Source: an uncultured Clostridia bacterium
GTDB taxonomy: Bacteria > Bacillota > Clostridia > Oscillospirales > Ruminococcaceae
DNA length: 23,592 nucleotides
Reading direction: 5' to 3'
Assembly: GCA_946613705.1 (NCBI GenBank)
Contig: CAMOFU010000010.1
Coordinates: forward strand, 1 to 23,592
The translations under genes were made by a program, and so were the position numbers. The notes under the pieces were generated by a model. It worked only from the letters and a program-made list of their open reading frames with translations, did not search any database and was not told where the DNA came from. This document shows positions 13,757 to 22,346 of the stretch, one piece after another. The stretch's first letter is position 1. Every line of letters starts with the position of its first letter.

Positions 13757-15724
13757 ATGGACAGATTCAAGCTTGTTTCCGATTATAAGCTTTCGGGAGA
13801 CCAGCCCGAAGCAGTGGCAAAGCTCGTAGACGGCATCAACAGCGGTATGAAGGAACAGACGCTGCTGGGCGTTACAGGCTCCGGCAAGACGTTCACTATG
13901 GCGAATGTTATCGAGCGCGTAAACCGCCCGACTCTTGTGCTGGCACACAATAAGATACTTGCTGCACAGCTCTGTTCTGAGTTCAAGGAGTTCTTTCCCG
14001 AAAATGCGGTCGAGTATTTTGTTTCCTATTATGACTATTATCAGCCCGAGGCATATGTTCCGAGCAAGGACGTTTATATCGAAAAGGATTCCTCGGTCAA
14101 TGATGAGATAGATAAGCTCCGTCATTCGGCGACCACTGCGATCACCGAGCGGCGGGACGTTATCATCGTGGCATCTGTGTCCTGCATCTATTCTCTCGGT
14201 GACCCTGCGGAATATAAGTCTATGGTGGTATCCGTCCGTCAGGGTATGGAGAAGTCCCGCGAGAAGCTGGTGGCAGAGCTTGTCGGTATACATTACGAGC
14301 GCAACGATGTAAACTTTGTCAGAAACAAGTTCCGTGTGCGCGGAGATGTCGTCGAGATCTATCCCGCAAGCTCTACCGATACCGTTATCCGAGTTGAGTT
14401 CTTCGGCGACGAGATCGACCGTATCAGCGAGGTCAATGCCGTGAGCGGTGAGCTGCTGCGGCACCTTTCCCATGCTGCGATCTTCCCTGCGAGCCATTAT
14501 ATAGTCGGCCGCGAAAAGATGCAGGATGCTATCGAGGAGATAAGGCAGGAGCTTGACGAGCGCATCAAGTACTTCAAGGACAGGGATATGCTGATCGAAG
14601 CACAGCGTATCGCCCAACGGACGAATTACGATATAGAGATGCTCGAGGAGGTCGGCTTCTGCTCGGGCATAGAGAACTATTCGCGTGTGCTGGCAAGGCG
14701 TTCCCCAGGGGCGGTGCCGTTCACGCTGCTCGATTTTATGCCCGACGATTTCCTGCTGATGGTCGATGAATCCCATGTATCGCTGCCGCAGGTCAGGGGA
14801 ATGTATGCAGGTGACCGCGCAAGAAAGGAAACTCTTGTCGAGTACGGGTTCAGACTGCCGTCGGCGCTTGATAACCGCCCGCTGACCTTTGATGAGTTTT
14901 ACAGCCATGTCGGTCAGGCAATTTTCGTTTCCGCTACCCCGGGACCCATAGAGAAGGAAAAGTCTCAGCAGATAGTCGAGCAGGTGATAAGGCCGACAGG
15001 TCTGCTCGACCCGTTAATAGAGGTAAGGCCTACCGAGGGACAGATAGAGGATCTGATCTCAGAGATCAATATAAGGATAGAGAAGAATGAGCGCGTGCTC
15101 GTAACAACGCTCACCAAGAAGATGGCTGAGGATCTTACGACATATATCAAGGACTTCGGTATCAAGGTGAGATATATGCACCACGATATAGATACTATCG
15201 AGAGAATGGAGATAATCCGTGATCTGCGGCTCGGTGAGTTCGATGTGCTTGTGGGTATCAACCTGCTGCGTGAGGGACTTGATCTGCCCGAGGTATCGCT
15301 CGTGGCGATACTCGATGCCGACAAGGAGGGCTTTCTGCGTTCCGAGAGCTCGCTCGTCCAGACGATCGGCAGGGCTGCACGAAACGCGGAGGGCATGGTT
15401 ATAATGTATGCCGACACCGTTACAAGATCTATGGAAGCTGCTATCACCGAGACAGAGCGCCGCCGCAGTATACAACAGGCTTTCAACGAGGCGCACGGCA
15501 TCGTACCCAAGACGATAATCAAGGATATACGCGATGTGATAGAGATATCTACCAAGGAGGAGGTAGAGTATTCGGCAAGGCAGAAGTCCAAGCTCTCGAA
15601 GCGTGAGACAGAGCAGCTGATAGATAAGCTCACCAAGCAGATGAAGGAGGCTGCCAAGCTGCTCGAGTTCGAGCACGCCGCATTCCTCCGCGATAAGATC
15701 GCAGAGCTAAGAGGAGATAAGTAA
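13757..15724 (+). CDS. uvrB: Excinuclease ABC subunit B
   Basis: A 655-aa UvrB of normal length, the damage-verifying helicase-like subunit of nucleotide excision repair. Walker A is GVTGSGKT (38-45); the damage-probing beta-hairpin YYDYYQPEAYVP starts at 91; DESH (337-340) is the Walker B box; the helicase C-terminal half includes GINLLREGLDLPEVSL and QTIGRAARN; a UVR motif that recruits UvrC is at the C-terminus (about 620-652). The ATG at 13757 is preceded by GTGAGG at 6 bases; an in-frame GTG at 13745 overlaps that ribosome binding site. uvrA follows after 24 bp in an operon. Confidence 0.98.
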   Translation: MDRFKLVSDYKLSGDQPEAVAKLVDGINSGMKEQTLLGVTGSGKTFTMANVIERVNRPTLVLAHNKILAAQLCSEFKEFFPENAVEYFVSYYDYYQPEAYVPSKDVYIEKDSSVNDEIDKLRHSATTAITERRDVIIVASVSCIYSLGDPAEYKSMVVSVRQGMEKSREKLVAELVGIHYERNDVNFVRNKFRVRGDVVEIYPASSTDTVIRVEFFGDEIDRISEVNAVSGELLRHLSHAAIFPASHYIVGREKMQDAIEEIRQELDERIKYFKDRDMLIEAQRIAQRTNYDIEMLEEVGFCSGIENYSRVLARRSPGAVPFTLLDFMPDDFLLMVDESHVSLPQVRGMYAGDRARKETLVEYGFRLPSALDNRPLTFDEFYSHVGQAIFVSATPGPIEKEKSQQIVEQVIRPTGLLDPLIEVRPTEGQIEDLISEINIRIEKNERVLVTTLTKKMAEDLTTYIKDFGIKVRYMHHDIDTIERMEIIRDLRLGEFDVLVGINLLREGLDLPEVSLVAILDADKEGFLRSESSLVQTIGRAARNAEGMVIMYADTVTRSMEAAITETERRRSIQQAFNEAHGIVPKTIIKDIRDVIEISTKEEVEYSARQKSKLSKRETEQLIDKLTKQMKEAAKLLEFEHAAFLRDKIAELRGDK

Positions 15725-15748
15725 AACAGAGCATTAGGAGAGTATGGT

Positions 15749-18571
15749 ATGGCAATAGATAAAATAGTTATAAAGGGTGCCAGAGAGCACAATCTGAAAA
15801 ACGTTGACCTGACCCTGCCCCGCGACAAGCTGATCGTGATGACGGGGCTTTCGGGTTCGGGTAAGTCGTCGCTGGCTTTCGATACGATCTTTGCGGACGG
15901 GCAGAGAAGGTATATGGAGTCTCTGTCGTCGTATGCAAGGCAGTTCCTCGGTCAGATGGAGAAGCCCGATGTCGATTCGATAACGGGGCTTTCTCCCGCT
16001 ATCTCAATAGACCAGAAGACCACCTCCAAGAACCCGCGCTCAACTGTGGGAACGGTCACAGAGATCTACGACTATCTGCGACTGCTTTACGCTCGTATCG
16101 GTGTGGCGCACTGCCCTGTCTGCGGAAGAGAGATCAAGCGCCAGTCGGTGGATCAGATCGTAGATCAGGTGATGATGCTCGAGCAGGGTACTAAGATACA
16201 GCTGCTTGCTCCGATCGTCCGCGGGCGGAAGGGTGAATACCGCAAGGAGCTGGAGCAGGCAAGAAAGTCGGGATATGTCCGCGCAAGGATAGACGGCATA
16301 ACCTATGACCTTTCGGAAGAGATAAAGATAAACAAGAACCAGAAGCATAATATAGAGATCATCGTTGACAGACTTGTCATCAAGCCCGAGATCAAATCAA
16401 GGCTTACCGACAGTATCGAGACAGTGTCTCAGCTCACAGGAGGGATAGTCGGCGTAGATGTTATCGGCGGAGAGCCGCTGCTGTTCTCGCAGAGCTATGC
16501 CTGCCCCGAGCACGGAGTGTCTATCGAGGAGCTTGTGCCGAGAATGTTCTCGTTCAACAATCCGTTCGGCGCGTGTGAGAAGTGTACGGGTCTTGGTGTA
16601 TACAAGAAGATAGACCCCGCTTTGATAATCCCGAATACCGATCTTTCGATAAAGCAGGGCGCAATAAAGGCAAGCGGCTGGAACAGCCTCGACGAAAGCT
16701 CATTTGCTATGGCATATTACAAGGCGATATCCGATACCTACGGCATCTCGCTCGATGTGCCTGTGCGTGAGCTCGAGCAGGATGCGATCGATATTTTCCT
16801 CTACGGAACACAGGGACAGAAGCTGAAGCTGTCCCGCAGCAATGAGTATTTCAAGCGCGAGTATGATACCGCATTTGAGGGCATTATCCCCAACCTTGAA
16901 AGACGCTATGCCGAGACTGCAAGCGACTGGGCCAAGGCGGAGATAGAGCAGGTCATGACAGACGAGCCCTGCCCTCACTGCCACGGCGACAGGCTGAATA
17001 AGATCAGTCTGTCTGTTACCGTCGGCGGCAAGAATATTTCCGACCTCTGCAAGCTTTCGATCAATGAGGCTCTTGAATTCTTTGATAAGCTGGAGCTTTC
17101 CGAGCGTGATAAGCTGATCGGCGAGCGGATAATCAAAGAGATCAGAGAGCGCCTCGGGTTCCTTTCGAGCGTAGGTCTGGAGTATCTTACTCTCTGGAGA
17201 TCGAGCGGCACCCTTTCGGGCGGCGAGAGCCAGCGCATAAGGCTTGCAACGCAGATAGGTTCGTATCTGATGGGTGTGCTGTATATTCTCGACGAGCCGT
17301 CTATCGGTCTGCACCAGCGTGATAACGATAAGCTGATAGCTACACTGAAAAGGCTGCGCGATCTGGGCAATACGCTCATTGTTGTCGAGCATGACGAGGA
17401 TACGATGTACAATGCAGATTTTATCGTCGATGTGGGACCCGGAGCGGGCATTCACGGCGGAGAGATCGTATGCGCGGGAACTATCGACGATATCAAGGCT
17501 TGCAAGGATTCGATAACGGGGCAGTACCTGAGCGGACGCAGAAAGATCCCCGTGCCCGAGGTGCGCCGAAAGGGTAACGGCAAAAAGCTCACAGTCATAG
17601 GCGCTAAACAGAATAATCTCAAAAACCTTACCGTAGATATCCCGCTGGGAGAATTTGTGTGCGTCACGGGTGTGTCGGGCAGCGGCAAGTCCTCGCTTGT
17701 AAACGAGATCGTTTATAAGGAGCTCGCGGGTAAGCTCAACCGCGCCAAGATACGCCCGGGGGATTTCAAGGAGATCAAGGGCATCGAAAACCTTGACAAG
17801 GTGATCGCTATAGATCAGTCACCGATAGGCAGGACACCGCGCTCCAACCCCGCGACCTATACAGGGCTGTTCAATGATATCCGTGAGCTGTTTTCGCAGA
17901 CAAACGATGCGAAAATGAAGGGCTACAATGCGGGACGGTTCTCGTTCAACGTTAAAGGCGGGCGCTGTGAGGCCTGTGAGGGCGACGGTATCCTGAAAAT
18001 AGAGATGCACTTTCTGCCCGATGTTTATGTGCCCTGCGAGGTCTGCAAGGGAAAGCGCTATAACCGCGAGACTCTTGAGGTCAAATATAAGGGCAAGAGC
18101 ATCTACGATGTGCTTGAGATGACGGTCGAGGAGGGCGTTGCGTTCTTCACGAACCACGAGAAGATCAGGCGCAAGCTTGAAACGCTGTTTGAGGTCGGGC
18201 TCGGGTATATCAAGATAGGGCAGCCCGCCACCACTCTTTCGGGCGGCGAGGCACAGAGGGTCAAGCTTGCGACCGAGCTTTCAAAGCGCTCGACGGGGAA
18301 GACGATCTATATTCTTGACGAACCGACAACGGGTCTGCATACTGCCGATGTCCATAAGCTGATCGATGTTCTTCAAAAGCTCTGCGATAACGGCAACACT
18401 GTGCTTGTGATCGAGCATAATCTTGATGTTATCAAGACTGCCGACCATATCATCGACCTCGGACCCGAGGGAGGAAATAAGGGCGGCAGCATTGTCGCGG
18501 TCGGTACTCCCGAGCAGATAGCCGAGTGCGCGGATTCGTTTACGGGGCAGTATCTGAAAAAGGTGCTTTGA
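15749..18571 (+). CDS. uvrA: Excinuclease ABC subunit A
   Basis: A 940-aa UvrA, the dimeric ABC-type ATPase that finds DNA lesions and loads UvrB. Two ATP-binding modules are seen: Walker A GLSGSGKS (33-40) and GVSGSGKS (641-648), with signatures LSGGESQRIRLATQIG and LSGGEAQRVKLATEL. Zinc modules are visible as CPVCG, CPEHG...CEKCTGLG and CEACEGDG...CEVCKGKR. TAGGAGAG precedes the ATG. Second gene of the uvrBA operon; a strong terminator follows. Confidence 0.98.
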   Translation: MAIDKIVIKGAREHNLKNVDLTLPRDKLIVMTGLSGSGKSSLAFDTIFADGQRRYMESLSSYARQFLGQMEKPDVDSITGLSPAISIDQKTTSKNPRSTVGTVTEIYDYLRLLYARIGVAHCPVCGREIKRQSVDQIVDQVMMLEQGTKIQLLAPIVRGRKGEYRKELEQARKSGYVRARIDGITYDLSEEIKINKNQKHNIEIIVDRLVIKPEIKSRLTDSIETVSQLTGGIVGVDVIGGEPLLFSQSYACPEHGVSIEELVPRMFSFNNPFGACEKCTGLGVYKKIDPALIIPNTDLSIKQGAIKASGWNSLDESSFAMAYYKAISDTYGISLDVPVRELEQDAIDIFLYGTQGQKLKLSRSNEYFKREYDTAFEGIIPNLERRYAETASDWAKAEIEQVMTDEPCPHCHGDRLNKISLSVTVGGKNISDLCKLSINEALEFFDKLELSERDKLIGERIIKEIRERLGFLSSVGLEYLTLWRSSGTLSGGESQRIRLATQIGSYLMGVLYILDEPSIGLHQRDNDKLIATLKRLRDLGNTLIVVEHDEDTMYNADFIVDVGPGAGIHGGEIVCAGTIDDIKACKDSITGQYLSGRRKIPVPEVRRKGNGKKLTVIGAKQNNLKNLTVDIPLGEFVCVTGVSGSGKSSLVNEIVYKELAGKLNRAKIRPGDFKEIKGIENLDKVIAIDQSPIGRTPRSNPATYTGLFNDIRELFSQTNDAKMKGYNAGRFSFNVKGGRCEACEGDGILKIEMHFLPDVYVPCEVCKGKRYNRETLEVKYKGKSIYDVLEMTVEEGVAFFTNHEKIRRKLETLFEVGLGYIKIGQPATTLSGGEAQRVKLATELSKRSTGKTIYILDEPTTGLHTADVHKLIDVLQKLCDNGNTVLVIEHNLDVIKTADHIIDLGPEGGNKGGSIVAVGTPEQIAECADSFTGQYLKKVL

Positions 18572-18618
18572 TCTCGGCTGCTGAGAGAAGTCTTTATTAT
18601 AATAGTACAGTACGAATG

Positions 18619-18666
18619 CGGCGGCGCTTTTCACTTTGAGCAGTGAAAAATGTGCCGCCGTTTTTT
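18619..18666 (+). terminator. Intrinsic terminator of uvrBA
   Basis: CGGCGGC (18619-18625) pairs with GCCGCCG (18654-18660), enclosing an inner stem TTTTCACT/AGTGAAAA, followed at once by TTTTTT (18661-18666). Confidence 0.92.
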
Positions 18667-18680
18667 GTGTATAATGCACC

Positions 18681-18709
18681 TTGAAATGAACAGCACATTG
18701 TGTTATAAT
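18681..18709 (+). promoter_or_regulatory. Promoter of the DnaD-like gene
   Basis: TTGAAA (18681-18686), 17-bp spacer, TATAAT (18704-18709) preceded by TGT. Start near 18716; GGAGG at 18733-18737. Confidence 0.72.
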
Positions 18710-18745
18710 TAAGAATGTATTTCTCTGTTTGCGGAGGTTGTAGCT

Positions 18746-19744
18746 GTGACCTATAAAATAGATTTTGACCATTGGGGACGGTTTTTTAATGTTCCCTGCA
18801 ATATTGTGGACGAGCATCTGCGGCTTGCCGACGGTGATTTTGTCAAGGTGCTGCTTTGCATCTTTTCGGGCGGGAGCACTGTTGACAGTGAGCAGATAGC
18901 CAAGCTGTCGGGATTGAAAGCTTCACGGGTAGACGATGCGGTGCATTACTGGGCAGATATCGGCGTTATCAGAGTGGACGGTATACCTTCACGCGAGAAC
19001 TCACACACTGCTGTTGCTGCATCTGCCGATGTAAAGCCAAAAAACATTACACCGTCTGCGCCCGCGGTAAAGCCCGTGGTGAGATATTCTCCAAAGGAGC
19101 TTGCCGATATCCTTGAAAAGAATGAGGAGCTCAAATATCTGACAGCCGAATATGAAAAGATCAAGGGTACATTTGTCAAGGATAATGAGATACTCGGGCT
19201 CATCAATCTCAATGAGTATTACGGGTTTGATGCTCAGTCTATAATGCTGCTGATCGAATATTGCAGCAAGCTCGGCAAAACAAGGATCGCTTACATAGAA
19301 AAGGTGGCAAGGGATTTCTTTGACAGAGAGATAATCTCTTACCCCGATGTTGAAGCTGAAATAATCCGTCTGTCGAGGATAAGGTCATATGAGCACAAAG
19401 CTGTAAAGGCTCTCGGCTTGAAGGGCAAGCCTTCAACAAGACAGGCTGCTGTTATAAAGGAATGGCAGGATAAAGGCATCAGCATAGAGATGATGGAGGC
19501 AGCCTACGACATATGCATGGACTCTATCAGCGAGCCGAACTTCAACTATATCGCTAAGATAATCGGCAGCTGGCTGGAGAAAGGTTTATATGATCCCGAA
19601 GAGGCAAAGAAAAGCTCCGAGAAAAATACTGCCGCCAAAAACAGGAAAAACGTGAAAAACGCCGAGACTTCTTATGATCTCGACGAGTGGGAAAAATTTG
19701 CTATGAGCTTTGATCCCGAGAGCGGAGGCGATGGAAATGGCTAA
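18746..19744 (+). CDS. DnaD-domain replication initiation protein
   Basis: A 332-aa protein with an N-terminal winged-helix region (about 15-80: LRLADGDFVKVLLCIFSGG...IAKLSGLKASRVDDAVHYWADIGVIRV), a variable linker, and two DnaB/DnaD-type domains (DnaB_2): about 145-200 (LINLNEYYGFDAQSIMLLIEYC...YIEKVARDFF) and about 215-280 ending in FNYIAKIIGSWLEKGLYDPEEA. DnaD-like proteins remodel DNA and help load the replicative helicase. The start is GTG, with GGAGG 8 bases upstream. The stop overlaps the start of the DnaC/DnaI-like gene by 8 bp, so the two are translationally coupled and very likely act together. Confidence 0.92.
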   Translation: MTYKIDFDHWGRFFNVPCNIVDEHLRLADGDFVKVLLCIFSGGSTVDSEQIAKLSGLKASRVDDAVHYWADIGVIRVDGIPSRENSHTAVAASADVKPKNITPSAPAVKPVVRYSPKELADILEKNEELKYLTAEYEKIKGTFVKDNEILGLINLNEYYGFDAQSIMLLIEYCSKLGKTRIAYIEKVARDFFDREIISYPDVEAEIIRLSRIRSYEHKAVKALGLKGKPSTRQAAVIKEWQDKGISIEMMEAAYDICMDSISEPNFNYIAKIIGSWLEKGLYDPEEAKKSSEKNTAAKNRKNVKNAETSYDLDEWEKFAMSFDPESGGDGNG

Positions 19745-20729
19745 TTATGCAAATTACAATTACAGTGAAGAGGTTTTCAGAAAAGCCGAGGCTGAGCTGC
19801 TGCGCAGAAAAAACACTGCCGAAGCCGAGCAGAAGGAGCGAAAGCAGCGCATTTATCTGGAGTATCCCGAGCTTGCGGAGACCTGCATCGAGCTCGAAAA
19901 AACAGGAAGCGAGTATTTCAGAATAAGGGTAAAGGGCGGCCCCGATATGGATACGAGCATTGAGAGGCTGAAGGAGCGCTCGTCTTCGCTTGCCGAGAAA
20001 AAGCGTTCTGCACTGAAAAGTCTCACGGGCGACGAGGAGTATCTGAATGTGAAGTATTCCTGCCCGATCTGTGAGGACAGCGGCTATAAGGACGGCAGGC
20101 GGTGTGCCTGCTTTGATGCGCTGCTGAAACAGTATGCTGCCGATGAGATCGCCGAGAACTGCGGTGTAAAGCTGAATGACTTTTCGGACTTTGTACCGAT
20201 GCTCTATCCCGCTCAGGAGGAGAACGGTATCTCGCCGAGAGATAAGATGATGAAGCTGTTCGGCTATTGCAGAAGGTATGCGGAAGGCTTTTCACTTGAC
20301 AGCAGCTCGCTGCTTTTTATCGGCAAGACAGGGCTCGGCAAGACCTTTCTCTCCTCCTGCATAGCCAAAGAGGTGTCAAAAAAAGGAATGAGCGTTGCGA
20401 TAGGGCAGCTTTCAACCTTCCTGCGGCGTATTGAGGACGAGCATTTCGGCAGGGCGGAAGGCAGAACACTTGACACCCTTGCCGCCAGTGATCTGTTAAT
20501 ACTCGATGACCTCGGCTCGGAGTTCAGGACACAGTTTACAGAGTCCGCTCTCTATGAGCTCATCAATGCAAGACTTAATTCAGGCAGACCGACGATCATT
20601 TCCACCAACCTCTCAATGTCCGAGCTGAACAGCACCTACAATGAGCGCCTTATTTCAAGAATTAGCGGCTGCTTCGTTCCGTGTATGTTCTTTGGTAAGG
20701 ATGTCAGACCTGCTTTGAGAAAAATATAA
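19737..20729 (+). CDS. DnaC/DnaI-type helicase loader AAA+ ATPase
   Basis: A 330-aa protein. An N-terminal helical part is followed by a likely zinc-binding segment (CPICEDSGYKDGRRCAC, near 105-121) as in DnaI, then an AAA+ domain with Walker A GKTGLGKT (196-203), Walker B LLILDDLGSEF near 250-260 and sensor-like TIISTNLSMSEL. The Arg-rich RLISRISG follows near the end. It should load the replicative DnaB-type helicase with the DnaD-like protein upstream. I start at the ATG at 19737 because GGAGG is 8 bases upstream; the ATG at 19731 is only 2 bases from it. Confidence 0.94.
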   Translation: MANYANYNYSEEVFRKAEAELLRRKNTAEAEQKERKQRIYLEYPELAETCIELEKTGSEYFRIRVKGGPDMDTSIERLKERSSSLAEKKRSALKSLTGDEEYLNVKYSCPICEDSGYKDGRRCACFDALLKQYAADEIAENCGVKLNDFSDFVPMLYPAQEENGISPRDKMMKLFGYCRRYAEGFSLDSSSLLFIGKTGLGKTFLSSCIAKEVSKKGMSVAIGQLSTFLRRIEDEHFGRAEGRTLDTLAASDLLILDDLGSEFRTQFTESALYELINARLNSGRPTIISTNLSMSELNSTYNERLISRISGCFVPCMFFGKDVRPALRKI

Positions 20730-20748
20730 GAAATTTTTGGCACTTATG

Positions 20749-20777
20749 TTGACAATTAATTAAGAATGTGTTATAAT
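20749..20777 (+). promoter_or_regulatory. Promoter of prmA
   Basis: Perfect TTGACA (20749-20754), 17-bp spacer, perfect TATAAT (20772-20777) in the shared 12-mer ATGTGTTATAAT (20766-20777). No GC-rich terminator separates it from the preceding gene. Confidence 0.85.
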
Positions 20778-20804
20778 ATCTTTATAATTCTGAAAGGATA
20801 AATT

Positions 20805-21773
20805 ATGAACTGGATAGAATTGGACATATTCACAACTACCGAAGGTATCGAGCCGCTGACGGGTTCACTGCTGGGCATGGGGATCAACGGTTTTGTGATA
20901 AAGGACGCGCAGGACTTTGAAGAGTTCCTTAACGATAAAACGATCAACTGGGATTATATAGATGATGACCTTATGGGGCTTAAAAACTGCGAAACTACGG
21001 TCACGGTATATCTTCCCGAAAACGGTCAGGGACTGGAAAACCTTGAAGCGATAAAGGCCGAGCTGAGAGCGTTGAAGTCAAGAGACGAGAGCGACAGCTT
21101 CGGCAGACTTGAATATGAGCTCAAAAACGTCAGGGAAGAGGATTGGGCTAATAACTGGAAGCAGTATTTCAAGCCGCTTACCGTAGGTGAAAAGCTTCTT
21201 ATCAAGCCTTCGTGGGAAAGGGCAGACGATAATGAGTCAAGAAAGATACTGGAGATCGACCCTGCGTCAAGCTTTGGAACAGGACAGCATAATACCACGC
21301 AGCTGTGCCTGGAGCTTATTGAAAAGTATATCGGCGAAGGCGATACACTGCTTGACCTCGGATGCGGCAGCGGTATTCTTTCGATCGCTGCGGTGCTGCT
21401 CGGTGCGGAGAGCGTAAAGGCTGTGGATATCGACGAAAACTCTGTGAAGATCGCAAGAGAGAACGCGCAGAAGAACAATATCGCCAAGGAACGTTACTGT
21501 GCTTACTGCGGGAACATCATTGAAGATGAAAACCTTGTCAGACAGCTCGGGAGCGGATACAGTGTGGTCTGCGCCAACATCGTTGCCGATGTGCTGATAG
21601 CTATGAGCGAAAGGTTCAGACCTTTCCTCGCAGATAACGGTACGCTCGTTGTCTCGGGGATAATCGACAGCCGTAAAGATGAAGTGCTTGACGTGATAAG
21701 CACTCAGGGGTTCGAGCTTATAGAGGTGCGTGAAAAGGAGGACTGGGTAGCTGCGGCATTCAGAGCCTTGTAA
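20805..21773 (+). CDS. prmA: Ribosomal protein L11 methyltransferase
   Basis: A 322-aa SAM-dependent methyltransferase expected to methylate ribosomal protein L11. The N-terminal L11-binding region starts MNWIELDIFTT. EDWANNWKQYFKPL and DPASSFGTGQHNTT are PrmA signatures; the SAM site is LLDLGCGSG (182-190); CANIVADVL is the conserved post-II motif. GAAAGGA precedes the ATG. A PII-like gene follows 38 bp after the stop, probably in the same transcript. Confidence 0.96.
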   Translation: MNWIELDIFTTTEGIEPLTGSLLGMGINGFVIKDAQDFEEFLNDKTINWDYIDDDLMGLKNCETTVTVYLPENGQGLENLEAIKAELRALKSRDESDSFGRLEYELKNVREEDWANNWKQYFKPLTVGEKLLIKPSWERADDNESRKILEIDPASSFGTGQHNTTQLCLELIEKYIGEGDTLLDLGCGSGILSIAAVLLGAESVKAVDIDENSVKIARENAQKNNIAKERYCAYCGNIIEDENLVRQLGSGYSVVCANIVADVLIAMSERFRPFLADNGTLVVSGIIDSRKDEVLDVISTQGFELIEVREKEDWVAAAFRAL

Positions 21774-21811
21774 CTAAAATGGAATTACAGCAAATGAAAG
21801 GAGATGTGATC

Positions 21812-22147
21812 ATGCAGTTGATGTTTTTGATCATTAAAAGAACGGAGCTTGTAGATGATATTATGAAAGCTCTTGCAAAGGCGGGCATTCACGGAGGCAC
21901 CGCTATAGACAGCGTTGGTATGGCTAAGTCCATATCTTCTATGGACAATCTGCCTACGATCGGTCTGCTCAGAGAAATGCTGAAGGGTGTGGATCCTTCA
22001 AAGAAGGGCAAAACGATATTTTTCGCAGTGGAGGACGAGCAGGTCGAGACTGCAAAAAATGCAGTATTGCAGATAACGGGTGATCTTTCAAAACCGAATG
22101 CGGGCGTGCTTTTCGGTGTGCCGATCACTTTCTCGCTCGGACTGTAA
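21812..22147 (+). CDS. PII-like (GlnB-fold) protein
   Basis: A 111-aa protein resembling the nitrogen regulatory PII superfamily: an opening beta strand MQLMFLIIKRTELVDDIMKA, a helix and AGIHGGTAIDSVGMAKS where PII has its G.TV..V.G.G segment, then GKTIFFAVEDEQVETAKNAV and a C-terminal TGDLSKPNAGVLFGVPI. The T-loop region (about 38-62) is short and lacks the uridylylated Tyr of GlnB, and the C-terminal RTGE-type end is missing, so it is a divergent PII-like sensor whose ligand is unknown. I chose the ATG at 21812 because AAAGGAG lies 8 bases upstream; an in-frame ATG at 21779 has no ribosome binding site. Confidence 0.82.
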   Translation: MQLMFLIIKRTELVDDIMKALAKAGIHGGTAIDSVGMAKSISSMDNLPTIGLLREMLKGVDPSKKGKTIFFAVEDEQVETAKNAVLQITGDLSKPNAGVLFGVPITFSLGL

Positions 22148-22173
22148 CTATATAACTATTAACTATTAACTAT
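22145..22173 (+). repeat. Tandem TAACTAT heptamer repeat
   Basis: Four copies of TAACTAT begin at 22145, 22153, 22160 and 22167 (one spacer base after the first copy). The first copy contains the stop codon of the PII-like gene. Confidence 0.8.
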
Positions 22174-22190
22174 GAAATTCATTTGATTTT

Positions 22191-22220
22191 TCCGTCGGAT
22201 CATGGTTCGGCGGATTTTTT
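22191..22220 (+). terminator. Intrinsic terminator of the prmA transcript
   Basis: TCCGTCGGA (22191-22199) pairs with TTCGGCGGA (22206-22214), including G-U pairs, with a 6-nt loop and a direct TTTTTT tail (22215-22220). Confidence 0.88.
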
Positions 22221-22241
22221 GTAAAAATTTGCGAAATGCTA

Positions 22242-22270
22242 TTGCTATTTTTCGGCAGTGATGTTATAAT
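22242..22270 (+). promoter_or_regulatory. Promoter of glyA
   Basis: TTGCTA (22242-22247), 17-bp spacer, TATAAT (22265-22270) preceded by TGT. Start near 22277; the roughly 70-nt leader holds a 10-codon open frame (22279-22311) and small stems (GTCC/GGAC 22284-22294, GCCG/CGGC 22301-22320). Confidence 0.72.
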
Positions 22271-22346
22271 AAATTTGTATGCAGTCCTTTGGACAGGAGC
22301 GCCGTATGTGAAGCTGCGGCAATATTAAAAAGTTGGGAGTTTTGTT

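Noticed and set aside
13724..14908. Minus-strand open frame of 394 codons
   Set aside because: It is antisense to uvrB and the product has no recognisable motif; its length comes from the codon bias of uvrB.
20715..20740. Terminator after the DnaC/DnaI-like gene
   Set aside because: Only an A/T pairing (AAAAAT with AATTTTT) is present, with no GC-rich stem.
22271..22346. THF or glycine riboswitch before glyA
   Set aside because: The leader is only about 70 nt and I see none of the conserved core sequences.
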